DNA of 64,000 bases from assembly GCA_039707655.1 (NCBI GenBank), contig CM077666.1, positions 308,042,166 through 308,106,165 of the forward strand, in the 5' to 3' direction. The position numbers and the translations under genes are program-made. A model generated the notes under the pieces. The model saw only the letters and a list, made by a program, of their open reading frames with translations. It did no database searches and had not been told where the DNA came from. This DNA comes from Elymus sibiricus. Taxonomy: Eukaryota > Streptophyta > Magnoliopsida > Poales > Poaceae. Of this stretch, positions 33,122-44,974 are shown piece after piece; the stretch's first letter is position 1, and each line of letters opens with the position of its first letter.

Positions 33122-36100
33122 TTAACTGGAAAACGGGCGGAGGAGCTCCGCGTTCCAGGGGCGCTCCGTCTCTTCGCCGGAGGTATCTCTCTTACGCTTG
33201 TTCGTCTTCTGTGCGTCGATGAGGTAGTACGTGTTGTTTTGCAGGGCCTTGCTGATGATGAAGGGGCCCTCCCATCGGGAGGATTGTTTGTGCTAACCGG
33301 CTGTCCGCTGGATCAGCCGAAGCACCAAGTCGCCTTCGCAGAACGCGAGGGGCTTTATCTTCTTGCTGTGGTAGCGGCACATGCCCTGCTGGTAGATTGC
33401 CGACCGGCTCAAGGCTAGCAGGCGCGCCTCCTCGAGCAGGTCGACGGCATCCTCGCGCGCCTCCTTTGCGTCTGCTTCCGTGAACAGGGTGACCCGAGGC
33501 GAGTCGAACTCGATGTCCGTCGGGATGACCGCCTCGGCCCCGTAGATGAGGAAGAAAGGCGTGAAGCCGGTCGACTAGTTCGGCGTGGTGTGCAGGCTCC
33601 ATAAGACTGCCGGCAGCTCATCGATCCAGCTGTCGGGTGAGCGCACGAGTGGCTCGATGAGCCGGGGCTTGATGCCGGCTAGGATGAGGCCGTTCGCTCG
33701 CTCTGCCTGGCCATTTGACTGGGGGTGCGTGACGGATGCTAAGTCTAGCCGGATGCCGGAGACGGAGCAGTAGCGCGCCAGCGCGCCCTTGGCGAAATTG
33801 GTGCCGTTATCGGTGATGATGCTGTTGGGGACGCCGTAGCGGACAACGATGTCTTTGATGAACTTGACGGCCGTGGGGCCGTCGAGCTTCCTGATCGGCC
33901 TTGCCTCGATCCACTTGGTTAACTTGTCAACTGCCACCAGTAGATGCGCCATGCCGCCTCGGGCGGTCTTAAATGGCCCCACCATGTCAAGGCCCCAGAC
34001 GGCAAAGGGCCACGTGATGGGAATGGTCCGAAGAGCCGTAGCTGGTTGGTGGCTCCGGGTGCTGAAGTGTTGGCAGCCCTTGCATTCGAGGACCAGCTGT
34101 TCCGCATCCTTCAGAGCTGTGGGCCAATAAAAACCGTGGCGGAAAGCCTTGGCCACCAGGGATCTTGAGGCGGCGTGGTGCCCGCATTCGCCTTGATGAA
34201 TGTCCCGCAGGATCTCGAGGCCTTTGGCCGGCTCGACGCAGCACTGGAAGACGCCGGTCGTGCTGCGCTTGACGAGCTTGTTGTTGATGATCGAGTAGGC
34301 GGAGGCCCGGCGTTGCACCTGCCGGGCCGAGACCTCGTCGCTGGGAAGCTCGCCGCTCATCAAGAAAGCGAGAATCGATTGCGCCCAGGATGGTGCCTCC
34401 ACCACTGTGGGGACAGTGACCTGCCTGGGGATGGCCGGATGGGAAGGCGGCGAACTGGAGTCGGCAGCTTCTGGAGCTGAAGAGGCAGCCCCTGAACTGA
34501 GGCCGGCAGCCCCCAGGGCCAGGTTGAAGACGGCAGTCCCCGAGCTCAGAACGGCAGTCCCCGAGTCGGAGGCCGGGGCCGCCGGGTCGGCCGGGACGAA
34601 GATGGACTCCGAATCCGGGGACGGCCTGATGGAAGGCTTGCGCAGGTGCTCGAGGGAGACGCCGACTGGGATGGCCTGCCGGCTGGAACCGATCTTGGCT
34701 AGAGTGTCCGCCGCCTCGTTCTCGGCTCGGGGGACGTGGAGGAACTCGCAGCCGTCGAAACTGTTGGACAGCTGCTAGACCAGGTTGCGGTAGCTGGCCA
34801 TGTTGGCGTCCCTGGCATCCCATTAGCCTGAGACCTGCTGGATCACCAGGTCGGAATCGCCATAACATAGGATGCACTGGATGCCGATCTCCTTGGCCAG
34901 CCGGAGGCCGTGGACAAGGGCTTCGTACTCGGCGACGTTGTTGGAGGCGGCGAAGTGGATTTGAAGCGCGTAGCACATCCGGTCATTCTTTGGGAAGGAG
35001 AGCACGATGCCGGCTCCCAAGCCGGTGAGCATCTTCGACCCATCGAAGTGCATGCGCCAATGCGTTGAGTCGGGAGCCGGCGGCAAGTATTGGGTCTCCG
35101 CCTAGTCGACGAGGAAATCCGCCAAGGCTTGCGACTTGATGGCCATGCGGGGCTCGTAGTGGATCGTGTACACGGCCAGCTCGATGGCCCACTTGGCGAC
35201 CCGGCCGGTGGCGTCCCGGCTGCCGATGATCTCCGAGAGGGGGGCCGAGCTTACCACGGTGATGAGATGCTCCTGGAAGTATGGCTTCAGCTTCTTCGCG
35301 GCGAAGTATACACCGTAGCACATCTTCTGGTAGTGAAGGTAGTTCTGCTTGGAGGCGGATAGGACCTCGCTGAGGTAGTACACCGGGCGCTGGACCGGCT
35401 GCGCCTTGTCGGTCTCCGGCCACTCTACCACCATGACCACACTCACCACCCGGGTAGTGGCCGCGATGTATAACAGGAGTGGCTCCTTTTCAGCTGGCGC
35501 AGCCAAAATGGCCGCGGTGGAGAGCTTGCGCTTGAGGTCGCGGAAAGCCTCGTCTGCCTGGTCATTCCATTCGAACGGGGTCATCTTCTTCATCAGCTGG
35601 TACAGGGGTAGGGCCCTCTCTCCCAGCCGGCTGAGGAAACGGCTGAGCGATGCCAAGCAGCCGGTGAACTTTTGCACATCGTGCAGCCGAGCTGGCTTGC
35701 GCATGCGCTCGATGGCCTTGATCTTCTCCGGATTCGTCTCGATTCCACGTTCGGAAATGAGGAAACCGAGGAGCTGCCCGGCCGGGACGCCGAACACGCA
35801 CTTCTCCGGGTTGAGCATGATCTGGTACGTGCGCAAGTTGGCGAACGTCTCCGTGAGGTCGGCTAGCAGGGTGAGGCGCCTCTTGGTCTTGACCATGATA
35901 TCATCCACGTATACATAGACATTCCTGCCGATCTGGGGCAGGAGACACTTCTGCATGCAGCGCTGGAAAGTCGTGCTGGCGTTCCTCAGGCCGAACAACA
36001 TGGTGACGTAGCAGTAAGCTCCGAAGGGCGTGATGAAGGAAGTCTTGAGTTGGTCAGCCGGGTCCAGCTTGATTTGGTGGTAGCCGGAGTAGGCGTCCAG

Positions 36101-37337
36101 GAATGACAACAGCTCACAGCCGGCCGTGGAATCGATCACCTGATCAATCCAGGGCAAGGCGAATGGGCCCTTGGGGCATGCCTTGTTCAGGCTAGTGTAG
36201 TCGATGCACATGAGCCACTTACCATTTTTCTTTAGGACGAGGACCGAGTTCGCCAGCCACTCCGGATGAAAAACTTCCATGATGAAGCCGGCCGCCAGCA
36301 GCCGGGTGATCTCCTCCCCGATAGTCCTCCGCTTCTCCTCAGAAAAACGGCGGAGCGGCTGTTTGACCGGCTTGGCATCCGGCCGGACGTGCAGCTTGTG
36401 CTCGGCGTACTTCCTCGGGACTCCGGGCATGTCCTTGGGGGACCACGCGAAGACGTCCCGGTTTTCGCTTAGGAAATCGATGAGCTTGCCCTCCTGCTCC
36501 CTACTGAGCCGGGTACTAATGGTAACGCACTGGTATGGATTGGCCGGGTCCAGAGGGATTTGCTTGGTGTCCCTGGATGGTTGGAAGGATGCCTCAATGT
36601 CCAGCTTCATGGACGGAGGGAGGGCCAGCACGGCCGGCTGCTCGTTGATCAAGGCCACAAGCCGATCGAGCCAGCGCTTTGCCTCCGCCACGACCTGGGA
36701 CTCGGCCAACCGAGAAACGGCCTCCGCACAATCGATGGATTTTCCGTAGTTGCCGGCTATGGTGATGCCGCCTTCCGGACCCGGCATCTTGAGCTTGAGG
36801 TAGGCGTGATGGGGCGTCGCCATGAACTTAGCCAGTGCCGTCCGACCCAAGAGTGCATGGTAAGGGCTGCTCCGATTGACCACCTTGAACCAGACCGGCT
36901 CGCGGCGGAAGTTGCGTGGGTCGCCGAAGAGCACGTCCAGTCAGACCTTGCCGATGGGAGAGCAGGAGAGCCCTGGCACGACGCCGTGGAAGGTCGTCCG
37001 GCTGGGCTGCAAATGCTTCTTCCTCAGGCCCAATTTGGCCATGGTGCTACGGTAGAGGATGTTGATGCTGCCGCCACCGTCGATGAGCACCCGCGAGAAA
37101 CGGCAGGCGCGCCTCTCGGTCGCGAAGGTGGAGTCGATGACGAGGGCATGGTCTCCCGGCGGGGGCATCGATGCCGGGTGATCCTCCCGGCCCCAACTGA
37201 CCGGCTGCTCGGACCAGTGCATGAACTGGGGAATGGGAGGAGCGGTGGCATTCACTTCGTGGGACCGCATAACCTGGCTGCGCCTGTCGGACGCCTCGCT
37301 GGTGAAGACGACGTAGGATGCGTCCGAGCGGAGGGAG
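33122..37337 (-). pseudogene. Tat-lineage pol: protease, RT, RNase H, second RNase H, integrase (six stops)
   Basis: One minus-strand frame runs from the Copia insertion at 37337 to TAA at 33122-33124. Order: protease (VLIDGGGSINILYRSTM), RT with YVDD at 35900-35911, Gypsy RNase H, a second archaeal-type RNase H (HFDGSKMLTGLGAGI, NNVAEYEALVHG, GDSDLVIQQ, ENEAADTLAK: all acidic residues kept), integrase zinc finger (H-x-H-x-C-x-x-C within 34230-34080), DDE core (GLDMVGPF, IITDNGTNF, NGQAERANG) and a C-terminal domain ending near ELLRPFSS. In-frame stops: 36941-36943 TGA, 35102-35104 TAG, 34823-34825 TAA, 34775-34777 TAG, 33575-33577 TAG, 33293-33295 TAG. No frameshift was found. Most stops fit C-to-T or G-to-A changes. 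Confidence 0.9.
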
Positions 37338-38914
37338 TGAAAGCACATTAGCTCCCTTGGTGGTTTTGGTAATTCCTAACAACATATATCTCATTGAACT
37401 AATGTCCATTCAAGATTAAGATTTCAGGATGTTCAATGATTGGCATGGCATGGACTAGAGACGTGGACCCCTCAAAATGCTAAGGACAAGAATTGGCAAA
37501 GATCAAGACTCTACATTTTTGGTTTAGTGATCCAAGATCACATTGAGTCCATAGGAAAGCCAATACTATTAAAAGGGGATGAGGTGTTGCTTAATGGTCT
37601 TTTTGCTCAAGTGCTTAGTGACAGTATTCCTAAACCCTCAACCACTATCTCTACCCAAATATGTCCTAAACCTAAAGTCCAACTCGGCCCCACCGAAATT
37701 TCCAATCCGGCCCCACCGAGTTCATCCAAGACTTAGCCACTGCCAAACCCTAACAAATCGGATCCACCGAAATGGATCTCGGTCTCACCGAGATGGCCTT
37801 GCCAACTCTCTGTAATCGTTTGCATTTACTTCGGTCTCACCGAGTTTGCAAATCGGTCTCACCGAGATGGCTTGCCAACTATCTGTTGCCTTATTTCTTC
37901 ACTTCGGTCCTACCGAGTTGATGCAATCGGTGCCACCGAGATGAGGATTGCCCTAAGCCATTGAACTTCGATCCATCCGAGTTGTCTGTATCGGTCCCAC
38001 CGAGATTCCTAAAGTTCATATCTTTTACACAGTTCGGTGCTACCGAGATTATCGTTTCGGTGCCACCGAGTTGGGTCAAAAGTGTGTAACGGTTGGATTT
38101 TGTGTGGAGGCTATATATACCCCTCCACCCCATCCTTCTCAGTAAGGAGAGCCATCAGAACGTGCCTACACTTCCACCATTCATTTTCTGAGAGAGAACC
38201 ATCTACTCATGTGTTGAGATCAAGATATTCCATTCCTACCATTTGAACCTTGATCTCTAGCCTTTCCCAAGTTGCTTTCCACTCAAATCTCTTTTCCACC
38301 ATAGCCAAATCTGTGAGGAGTTGATTGAGTGCTGGGAAGACTATCATTTGAAGCACAAGAGCAAGGAGTTCATCAACAACACACCGTCTATTACCTTTTG
38401 GAGAGTGGTGTCTCCTAGATTGGTTAGGTGTCGCTTGGGAGCCTCCAACCAGATGTGGAGTTGAACCAAGAAGTTTGTAAGTGCAAGGAGATCGCCTACT
38501 TCGTGAAGATCTACCCCGAGTGAGGCTAGTCCTTCGTGGACGTAAGCCATGGTGGAATAGGCAAGGTTGCTTCTTCGTGGACCCTTCGTGGGTGGAGCCC
38601 TTCGTGGACTCGCGCAGCCGTTACCCTTCGTGGGTTGAAGCCTCCATCAACGTGGACGTACGATAGCACCACCTATCGGAACCACGCCAAAAACCGCCGT
38701 GTCTTCATTGCGTTTGAAATCTCCTACCCCCTCTCTACATACATATGCAATTGCTTACATTCCGCTGCTATACTCTTAGAATTGCATGTGTAGGGTGATG
38801 CTTGACATGTACTATTGCTAAAATCTGCCTACAACTAAAATCTGGGAAAAGGTTAAGTTTTATTTGGTCAAGTAGTCTAATCACCCCCCCTCTAGACATA
38901 CTTTCGATCCTACA
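37338..38914 (+). repeat. Copia 5' LTR
   Basis: It runs from TGAAAGCACATTAGCTCCC to CGATCCTACA. TATA-like CTATATATAC is at 38111-38120. Between 37681 and 38085 about a dozen short inverted motifs of the form TCGGT-NNN-ACCGA occur. The small frames (37440-37736 etc.) recur in the other LTR. Confidence 0.9.
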
Positions 38915-38998
38915 AGTGGTATCAGAGCTTTGGTCGCCGTAAGCCTTGATTTCCATTGCTTTGGTGATCATAGCCTTGGTTTCACAACCTAGGAGAGT

Positions 38999-41176
38999 AT
39001 GGCGTCTAGTGAGGGTAACTATCACCGTAGAGGTCCATATTTTGATGGTACAAACTTTGCTAGTTGGAAACATAAGATGAAAATGCATATTCTTGGTCAT
39101 AACCCTGCTGTTTGGGTTGTTGTTCGTGTTGGCTTGCAAGGTGACTTCTTTGAGGATGGCAAGGAACCAGATCGTGAGGCAACCTCGGAAGAATTGAAGA
39201 TGTTGCAATACAATGCTCAAGCTTGTGACATTCTATTCAACAGTTTATGTCCCGAAGAATTCAACAAAATCAGCCGCCTCGAGAATGCAAAGGAAATTTG
39301 GGATACTTTGGTTGATATGCATGAGGGTACCGAATCCGTCAAGGAATCTAAGTTGGATGTGCTCCAAAGTCAACTTGACAAGTTCAAGATAAAGGATGGT
39401 GAAGGAGTCGCTAAGATGTACTCTAGGCTTGCTCTCATCACAAATGAGATTGCCGGCTTAGGAAGTGAAGAGATGACCGACAAATTCATCATCAAGAAGA
39501 TACTTAGAGCTTTGGACGGAAAGTATGATACCGTCTGCACATTGATCCAAATGATGCCAAATTACAAAGATCTCAAGCCCACGGAAGTCATTGGAAGGAT
39601 CGTTGCTCATGAAATGTCACTCAAGGACAAAGAGGAGCTGCACAACAAGTCAAGTGGTGCTTACAAAGCCTCAACTGATGCTCCAACAACTTTAAGTGAC
39701 AAGCTAGTATCCAATGAAGAGATTAGCCTAATGGTGAAAAGGTTCAACAAGTTCTACAAGAACAAAGGAAAAGAAAGAAGCTCTAGCTCAAGACATTATG
39801 AGAGAAGATCATCAAGTCGTGACCGTAATTGCTACAATTGTGGGAAGCCTGGACACTACTCAAATGAGTGTACGGCTCCCTACAAGAAAAGAGAAGAATC
39901 ACCAAGAGGAAGACATAGAAGAGATGAATCACCTCGTAAAGAGAGAAGGAGTAGTGATGATTATTATGAACGAAGACACTCTCGAAGAAGCAAGGATTCG
40001 GAGAGGAAGGACAAGTCATCAAGGAGCTACACAAGAAGAAGACATCAAGCTCATGTTGGTGAATGGGTTTCCGGCTCCGACTTCGACAACCACTCCGAGA
40101 GAAGTTATCACTCCAACTCCGACTATAGTCAAGATGAAGGTGTTGCAGGACTTGCACTTGTGTCATCCAACTCCTACGATCTATTTGACTCACCAAATGA
40201 AGGAATTGGAAGATGCTTCATGGCAAAAGGCTCTAAGGTATCACACCCCGAGTATCTTGATTTTAATAGTGATGAAGATGATTTGCTTGGTGATGATGAT
40301 TTACTTGTTGATAGGGCTAGTGATGTGAGCTATAATGAAAATGCTAGTAATCATGATAGTCAAGAGGAAACGAGTGACAATGCTATGAAGGAGATTGAGC
40401 GCCTAACTAAAGAACTAAATGCTCTTAAGTTAGCTCATGAAACAACTCAAGAGGATCATAGAGAACTTCTAAGAACTCATGAGAAGCTACGCTTCGAGAA
40501 GCTAAATTTAGAGCAAGAGCATGAGTTTCTTAAAGCTATCAATGACGATCTTCGAAAGAAGAGTTCTTCATATCTTGCCAAACGTTTACTCTTGTCTACC
40601 TCTATGCCACAAGTTAAATCTAAGCAAACTAGCAACAAGGGTAAAAATGGTTCTACCTCTAGTAGTAACAATAACAATGCTAAATCCAATATTGTTGCTT
40701 CTAGTAGTTCTATTGATTCCACTAATGATTCTCTTAGCCAAGTTACACTTGAGCAAGAAAATATGCTATTGAAAGGAATTATAGAAAAAGGTGTCTACAA
40801 GAGCCTTGCCGGGAGTAAACAATTTGAGGAAATTGTACGCAAGCAAGGAAGGCATCGGAAGAACCAAGGTGTTGGTTTTGAACGGAAGTTCAACGCCGAT
40901 GGAGTTGAGTGGAAAGAAGGTCAAAACCCCAAGACGAAGTTTGTTCCTCAACAAGAGAAGTATGATCCTACTTCCTTCAAGGGAACACAAGCTCAAGAAG
41001 ACCTTCCACCACAAGACCACAAGCTAAAAGGCAAGGACAAGCTTCAAGAAGAGATTGATTCATTTGAAGAAGCTTCTCAAGCCATGGTCAAGTGGGTTCC
41101 CAAGACTTCATCAAGTGCTACTACAACTCCAAGGATTCCCATCAAGTTGATGTGGGTCCAAAAGAAGAAGAACTAG
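38999..41176 (+). CDS. Copia Gag with CCHC zinc knuckle (725 aa, intact)
   Basis: The start MASSEGNYHRRGPYFDG lies 71 bp after the PBS. The N-terminal half is a Copia gag fold (FDGTNFASWKHKMKMHI; ENAKEIWDTLVDMHEG; LGSEEMTDKFIIKKIL). An Arg/Ser-rich stretch precedes and follows one zinc knuckle, CYNCGKPGHYSNEC (residues 278-291). The C-terminal part has an Asp/Ser-rich region, a coiled coil (about residues 460-520), and ends KLMWVQKKKN. In autonomous relatives the frame would lead to pol; here it stops at 41176. Gag packages element RNA and forms virus-like particles in the cytoplasm. The frame is uninterrupted, consistent with a young element. Confidence 0.9.
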   Translation: MASSEGNYHRRGPYFDGTNFASWKHKMKMHILGHNPAVWVVVRVGLQGDFFEDGKEPDREATSEELKMLQYNAQACDILFNSLCPEEFNKISRLENAKEIWDTLVDMHEGTESVKESKLDVLQSQLDKFKIKDGEGVAKMYSRLALITNEIAGLGSEEMTDKFIIKKILRALDGKYDTVCTLIQMMPNYKDLKPTEVIGRIVAHEMSLKDKEELHNKSSGAYKASTDAPTTLSDKLVSNEEISLMVKRFNKFYKNKGKERSSSSRHYERRSSSRDRNCYNCGKPGHYSNECTAPYKKREESPRGRHRRDESPRKERRSSDDYYERRHSRRSKDSERKDKSSRSYTRRRHQAHVGEWVSGSDFDNHSERSYHSNSDYSQDEGVAGLALVSSNSYDLFDSPNEGIGRCFMAKGSKVSHPEYLDFNSDEDDLLGDDDLLVDRASDVSYNENASNHDSQEETSDNAMKEIERLTKELNALKLAHETTQEDHRELLRTHEKLRFEKLNLEQEHEFLKAINDDLRKKSSSYLAKRLLLSTSMPQVKSKQTSNKGKNGSTSSSNNNNAKSNIVASSSSIDSTNDSLSQVTLEQENMLLKGIIEKGVYKSLAGSKQFEEIVRKQGRHRKNQGVGFERKFNADGVEWKEGQNPKTKFVPQQEKYDPTSFKGTQAQEDLPPQDHKLKGKDKLQEEIDSFEEASQAMVKWVPKTSSSATTTPRIPIKLMWVQKKKN

Positions 41177-42925
41177 AGAGTTCTTGAGGGTGACTCCGCC
41201 AACAAACTTCACTCATATTCTTTATGGCAAGGACTTGTGCAACCAACTTTCACATTTTGCACTAGTTCATGGAGTCACAAACCCTCTTGTTGGTAAGGCA
41301 AGGGACAAGGTAATCAATGCATTCATGGACATCATCATATGTGTATTTCACTCTATGTCTATGGATATCCTTGTATGTTCCTTGTGTGGGACTAACCCAT
41401 GTAGGTATTGAAAGCACAAAACTCCAAAGGATTGCTCCCAACTTTTGATGGTCTACATCAACATTGAGCATCCACATCTTCAACATCTACATGAAGTCAT
41501 TATCGACAAAACCCAAGGTTAGTTCAACCCTCTTAGGGGGGATATCACATCTAGGGGGAGCTTTGCTCTAAAAATTGAGCTAAAGCAACTCTAATGGTGT
41601 GAACACATCAATGCTTTATGTAAAAGTGGTAACCCCACTTGTGCTTAAACGATGAGTATGACCTATGATCAAATGATCTCATTTGGCTCCTAAGTCAATA
41701 TACTCATATATAGATGACCTAGTCATCGCCATTGCTTGATAGATGCTAGAATTGGTTGTGCATGTTTGACACATATTTCATTTGCTATCTTATTGTGTGA
41801 GCATGTTGATTTGCACGATTTCATCATTCGAGGACATCCATTTGTTGTTTTGATTGTCTTGGTTTTTCTGGCCAAGTGGATGTACAAGAATGCCTAAGAA
41901 CCTTCTCTAGCTATCTATGCTTTCTTGTCTCAAATTCTATTCTTGCTGCATCACAAAAATTGAACAAGTCTTTTTTGGACCCTCCGGGTGAGGAGCACTC
42001 GGAGCCACCGATCTGAAAGGGCTGAACCTCCAAAACCTTCTAATTGATTTCGGTCAGACCAACCCACTCAAACTCGGTCGAACCGAAAGCATTTAGATTG
42101 ATCTAGGTTTTCATCTCGGTGCTACCGATTAGACCAACTCGGTCGGACCGAGTTGCTGTAACTGCAAGCAGTTGCACGTCTCGGTGCTACCGATTTGTTC
42201 CACTCGGTGCCACCGATAGCGAATGGGTATATATTCCCAGCGAACCGTGCAGTTGAAAATTTCTTCAAACGTCACGCGCCCGCGCCCCATTGCTGCCGCC
42301 CCTTTGGTCTCCGTATCGTCGCCGTCGTCGCCTGTGCGCCCTCGCCGCAGGACTCCGTCGCCGTCAACGGTAATCTCCACCGCCGTTGCCGCCGTAGAGA
42401 AACTCCACCGAGTTAGGGTGAGTTTCGATCCCTTTCGTGCTTCACTTTTCCGATTCAATGCACGATTGGATTGCCTGTAATCTTGCCACGAATGCAATTC
42501 TCTTTCCACTAGATTAGTTCGTTTGAACGAGATTCGAGCAAAAAATTTAGGGTTAGGTTTCCGCCGAATGCATCTCGGACCGACCGAATAGGAATTTTCG
42601 GTCCCACCAATTTGGCCCTGGCCATAGCACAAGTACATCTCGGTGCCACCGAGTTGTGCGAATCGGTAAGACCGAAAGTAACGTCTCAGTGAAACCCTAG
42701 CATCTCGGAGCCATCGAAACACATCTCGGTCTGACCGAAATGGCGTGCCATGTCTCTGTAGTGTGCTTCGGTGTCACCGAGATTACCAACTCGGTCCATC
42801 CGAACTGCATTCAGTGAAAACCTAGAACTAAAGTTTGAACTCATTTTTATGAAAAACAATCTGCTTTTTGTGATGACCCTTCTACTCTACCCATACCTAT
42901 CTATTCACAGGGTCAGCTCAGCAAT
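41177..42925 (+). promoter_or_regulatory. Non-coding spacer with probable internal promoter and leader intron for ORF2
   Basis: From 42040 to 42230 TCGGT/ACCGA inverted motifs reappear as in the LTR. GGGTATATATTCCC (42225-42238) is a good TATA box. It is followed by a GC/CT-rich leader (42270-42417) like a cellular 5' UTR. GTGAGT at 42418 and TTCACAG ending at 42910 could bound a 493-bp leader intron, which itself holds more of the motifs. The ATG at 42926 comes 15 bases after the acceptor. Bases 41177-42000 show purine tracts (AGGGGGGATATC near 41535, TAGGGGGAGC near 41553) but nothing else. Confidence 0.5.
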
Positions 42926-44974
42926 ATGTCTGATGTCAGTGACAGTCAAAACAGGTCAGAGCAGCATGAAGAACAAAGTGAAGGATCAAGTCATAATGAA
43001 AGTTACTATGAGGGAGAGAGAAGCTCTCCAGATCTTCCTAAAGCTGCAACCAGAACACGGAAGAAGAAAACCTCAGACAGTGAGGATGAGGACTTTTTTG
43101 CAAGTGAAACTGTACAAAAGAAGAAGAGAGTAGTGCTAGCTAAGGAGTACAGCACAAAGCCTACTTCTGTCAAGGAAAGAACTGCTGTGAGGAAAGTGCC
43201 TCAGCAGACTATGCAAGAGCCTAGTGAGGCAGCTGCAGGTGCCAAGAAGAAGAGGATAAGGAAAACCACTGCCCGAGTGATTGGCAGACCTTCTATGATG
43301 ATTGAAGAGGAAGAAGAGGAGGAGGAAGAGCCAGCTGCTGCACCCCCTGCAAAAGCACAGAAGCTCATGTCTGATGCTATCAAGACTGCCGCACCTCCCA
43401 AGTCAAAGCCTAAGGCACCAGCACCCAAGAGATCAACCAGAAACATATCAGCTGCAGAGAAGAACAAGGCCCCAGTGCCTGAATCAACTGTTGATGAAGA
43501 GCCTCTAGTGCTCAGAAAATTGAAGCCCAAGATACCAGAACATGACAACGCACACCCAGTAGCTGAGAACATGATGTTGCGAAAGGACAAAGGACCGCGT
43601 CAATGGAGATTGTCAGATCCTTATGCTGTGAGGAGGAGAACAACATGTGATTATCGTTTTCACACTCGAGAGCAACAGGATTTCTATGGGACAGTTCTGC
43701 TTGATAAGAAGCCCATAGTCAGTGACATGAGATGGGTGGACTGGGAATACATTGATGAGAACGAAGATTACTTTCCCCGTGTGCATGAAAGCTTCAGAAT
43801 TGCAGGTGTTGACGAATTTGTTGGAAAGAAGTTGACCAAGTGGAATGACGAAATGGTCATGCAATTCTACTCCACAGCACACTTCTATCCAGATGGTCGC
43901 ATAGTGTGGATGACTGAAGGAATCAGATATCAATCAACCATTTCTGAGTGAGCAAATCTTCTTGGAGCACCCAAGGAAGAAGATGATGATTATGATGTAT
44001 ATGCCAAGCTGAAGTTTGATCACAATTCCATGAAGAACATGTACACTGCTATTCCCCAGGAGGATCTTGAGACTCATAATTTTGGATCAGTAAAGCATTT
44101 GCTACCAGGTCTGGCCACAACGAACACAATACTGCGGTACACTCTGCTACCCAAGTCAGGAGATGATAAGATGATTCGTGGTCACTCCATCAACTTGCAC
44201 TTATTCGATACTCCTCAGAAATTCAAGGTGATGAGCCTGATAGTAGAGACTATCAAGAGGACAGCAGCAGATCAGAAGAGATCGTGTGGTTATGCTCCAC
44301 ATATTCAGTTGTTGATCAATTCCAAGGTTGGAACCAGCACGTATGTTCTTGATCGAGAGCATTTGCCACTCCGTCCAGATTTTGAGGACAATGTTATAGT
44401 GATGGATCCTTCGCATCCCACTTCTGCCCAAGCTCAAGAGGAAATCCGCAAAGCACAAGAAGCTAAAGCAGCTCAGGAAGCAGCAGCTCCCAATGCTCCA
44501 ATTGCGAATCTCAAGACACCAAAAGATCAAATGCAATATCTGCTTGAAGCCACTCTGAGGATTGAGCGAAGTCTGGCCAACCTCACCCAGACCCAGGCTA
44601 GTTTTGAGCGGATCATTGAGACCAAATTTCATGACTTGGATGTCAAGGTGACAGAGATTCAGACCACAGTGGAACAGCAGCAAGGAGATGTAGATGCTGT
44701 CAAGTTTGCCAGATCAGACGACAGTGGAGATGATAGACCGACTACAGAGCAGTTTCAGTCAGTGCCTAGGGCTGCCAGGTCAGCTGCGATAGCAGTTGTG
44801 GATCCACGGACCACAGTATCTGCACCAGCCGCCACAGCCATAGTGCCACAGCAGGTCTCCACTCCTCCAGTCCAGCAGTCATCAGCAGAAGCATTCGCGG
44901 ACGCTCTTATCTCAACGCCGTCTACACACACCGGAGCCGCCAGCAGGAGATCACCTTCGGAGGACCGTGCCTAG
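42926..44974 (+). pseudogene. Second ORF of the Copia element (682 codons with one TGA)
   Basis: It starts MSDVSDSQNRSEQHEEQSEG and is acidic and Lys-rich with a run of Glu (near residue 135) and nuclear-localisation-like KKKR clusters. A folded part follows (PRQWRLSDPYAVRRRT, REQQDFYGTVLLDKKPI, FYPDGRIVWMTEGI), which resembles the 'putative plant transposon protein' family (Transposase_32-like). The frame is broken once by TGA at 43949-43951, compatible with a changed Trp codon, and resumes to 44974. The C-terminal half has a coiled coil (LRIERSLANLTQTQASFERI) and a Pro/Ala-rich tail. Not a reverse transcriptase, integrase or envelope by motif; function unknown. Confidence 0.7.

Noticed and set aside
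35406..35918. 170-codon plus-strand frame
   Set aside because: Antisense to the reverse transcriptase of the Tat-lineage element, with no motif of its own.
37681..38085. Regularly recurring short repeats that might suggest a CRISPR-like array
   Set aside because: Spacing is irregular, motifs are short inverted repeats with variable centres, and the sequence is a plant LTR.
37440..38793. Set of small frames repeated almost identically at 45618-46971
   Set aside because: They are within the two Copia LTRs and simply duplicate each other.
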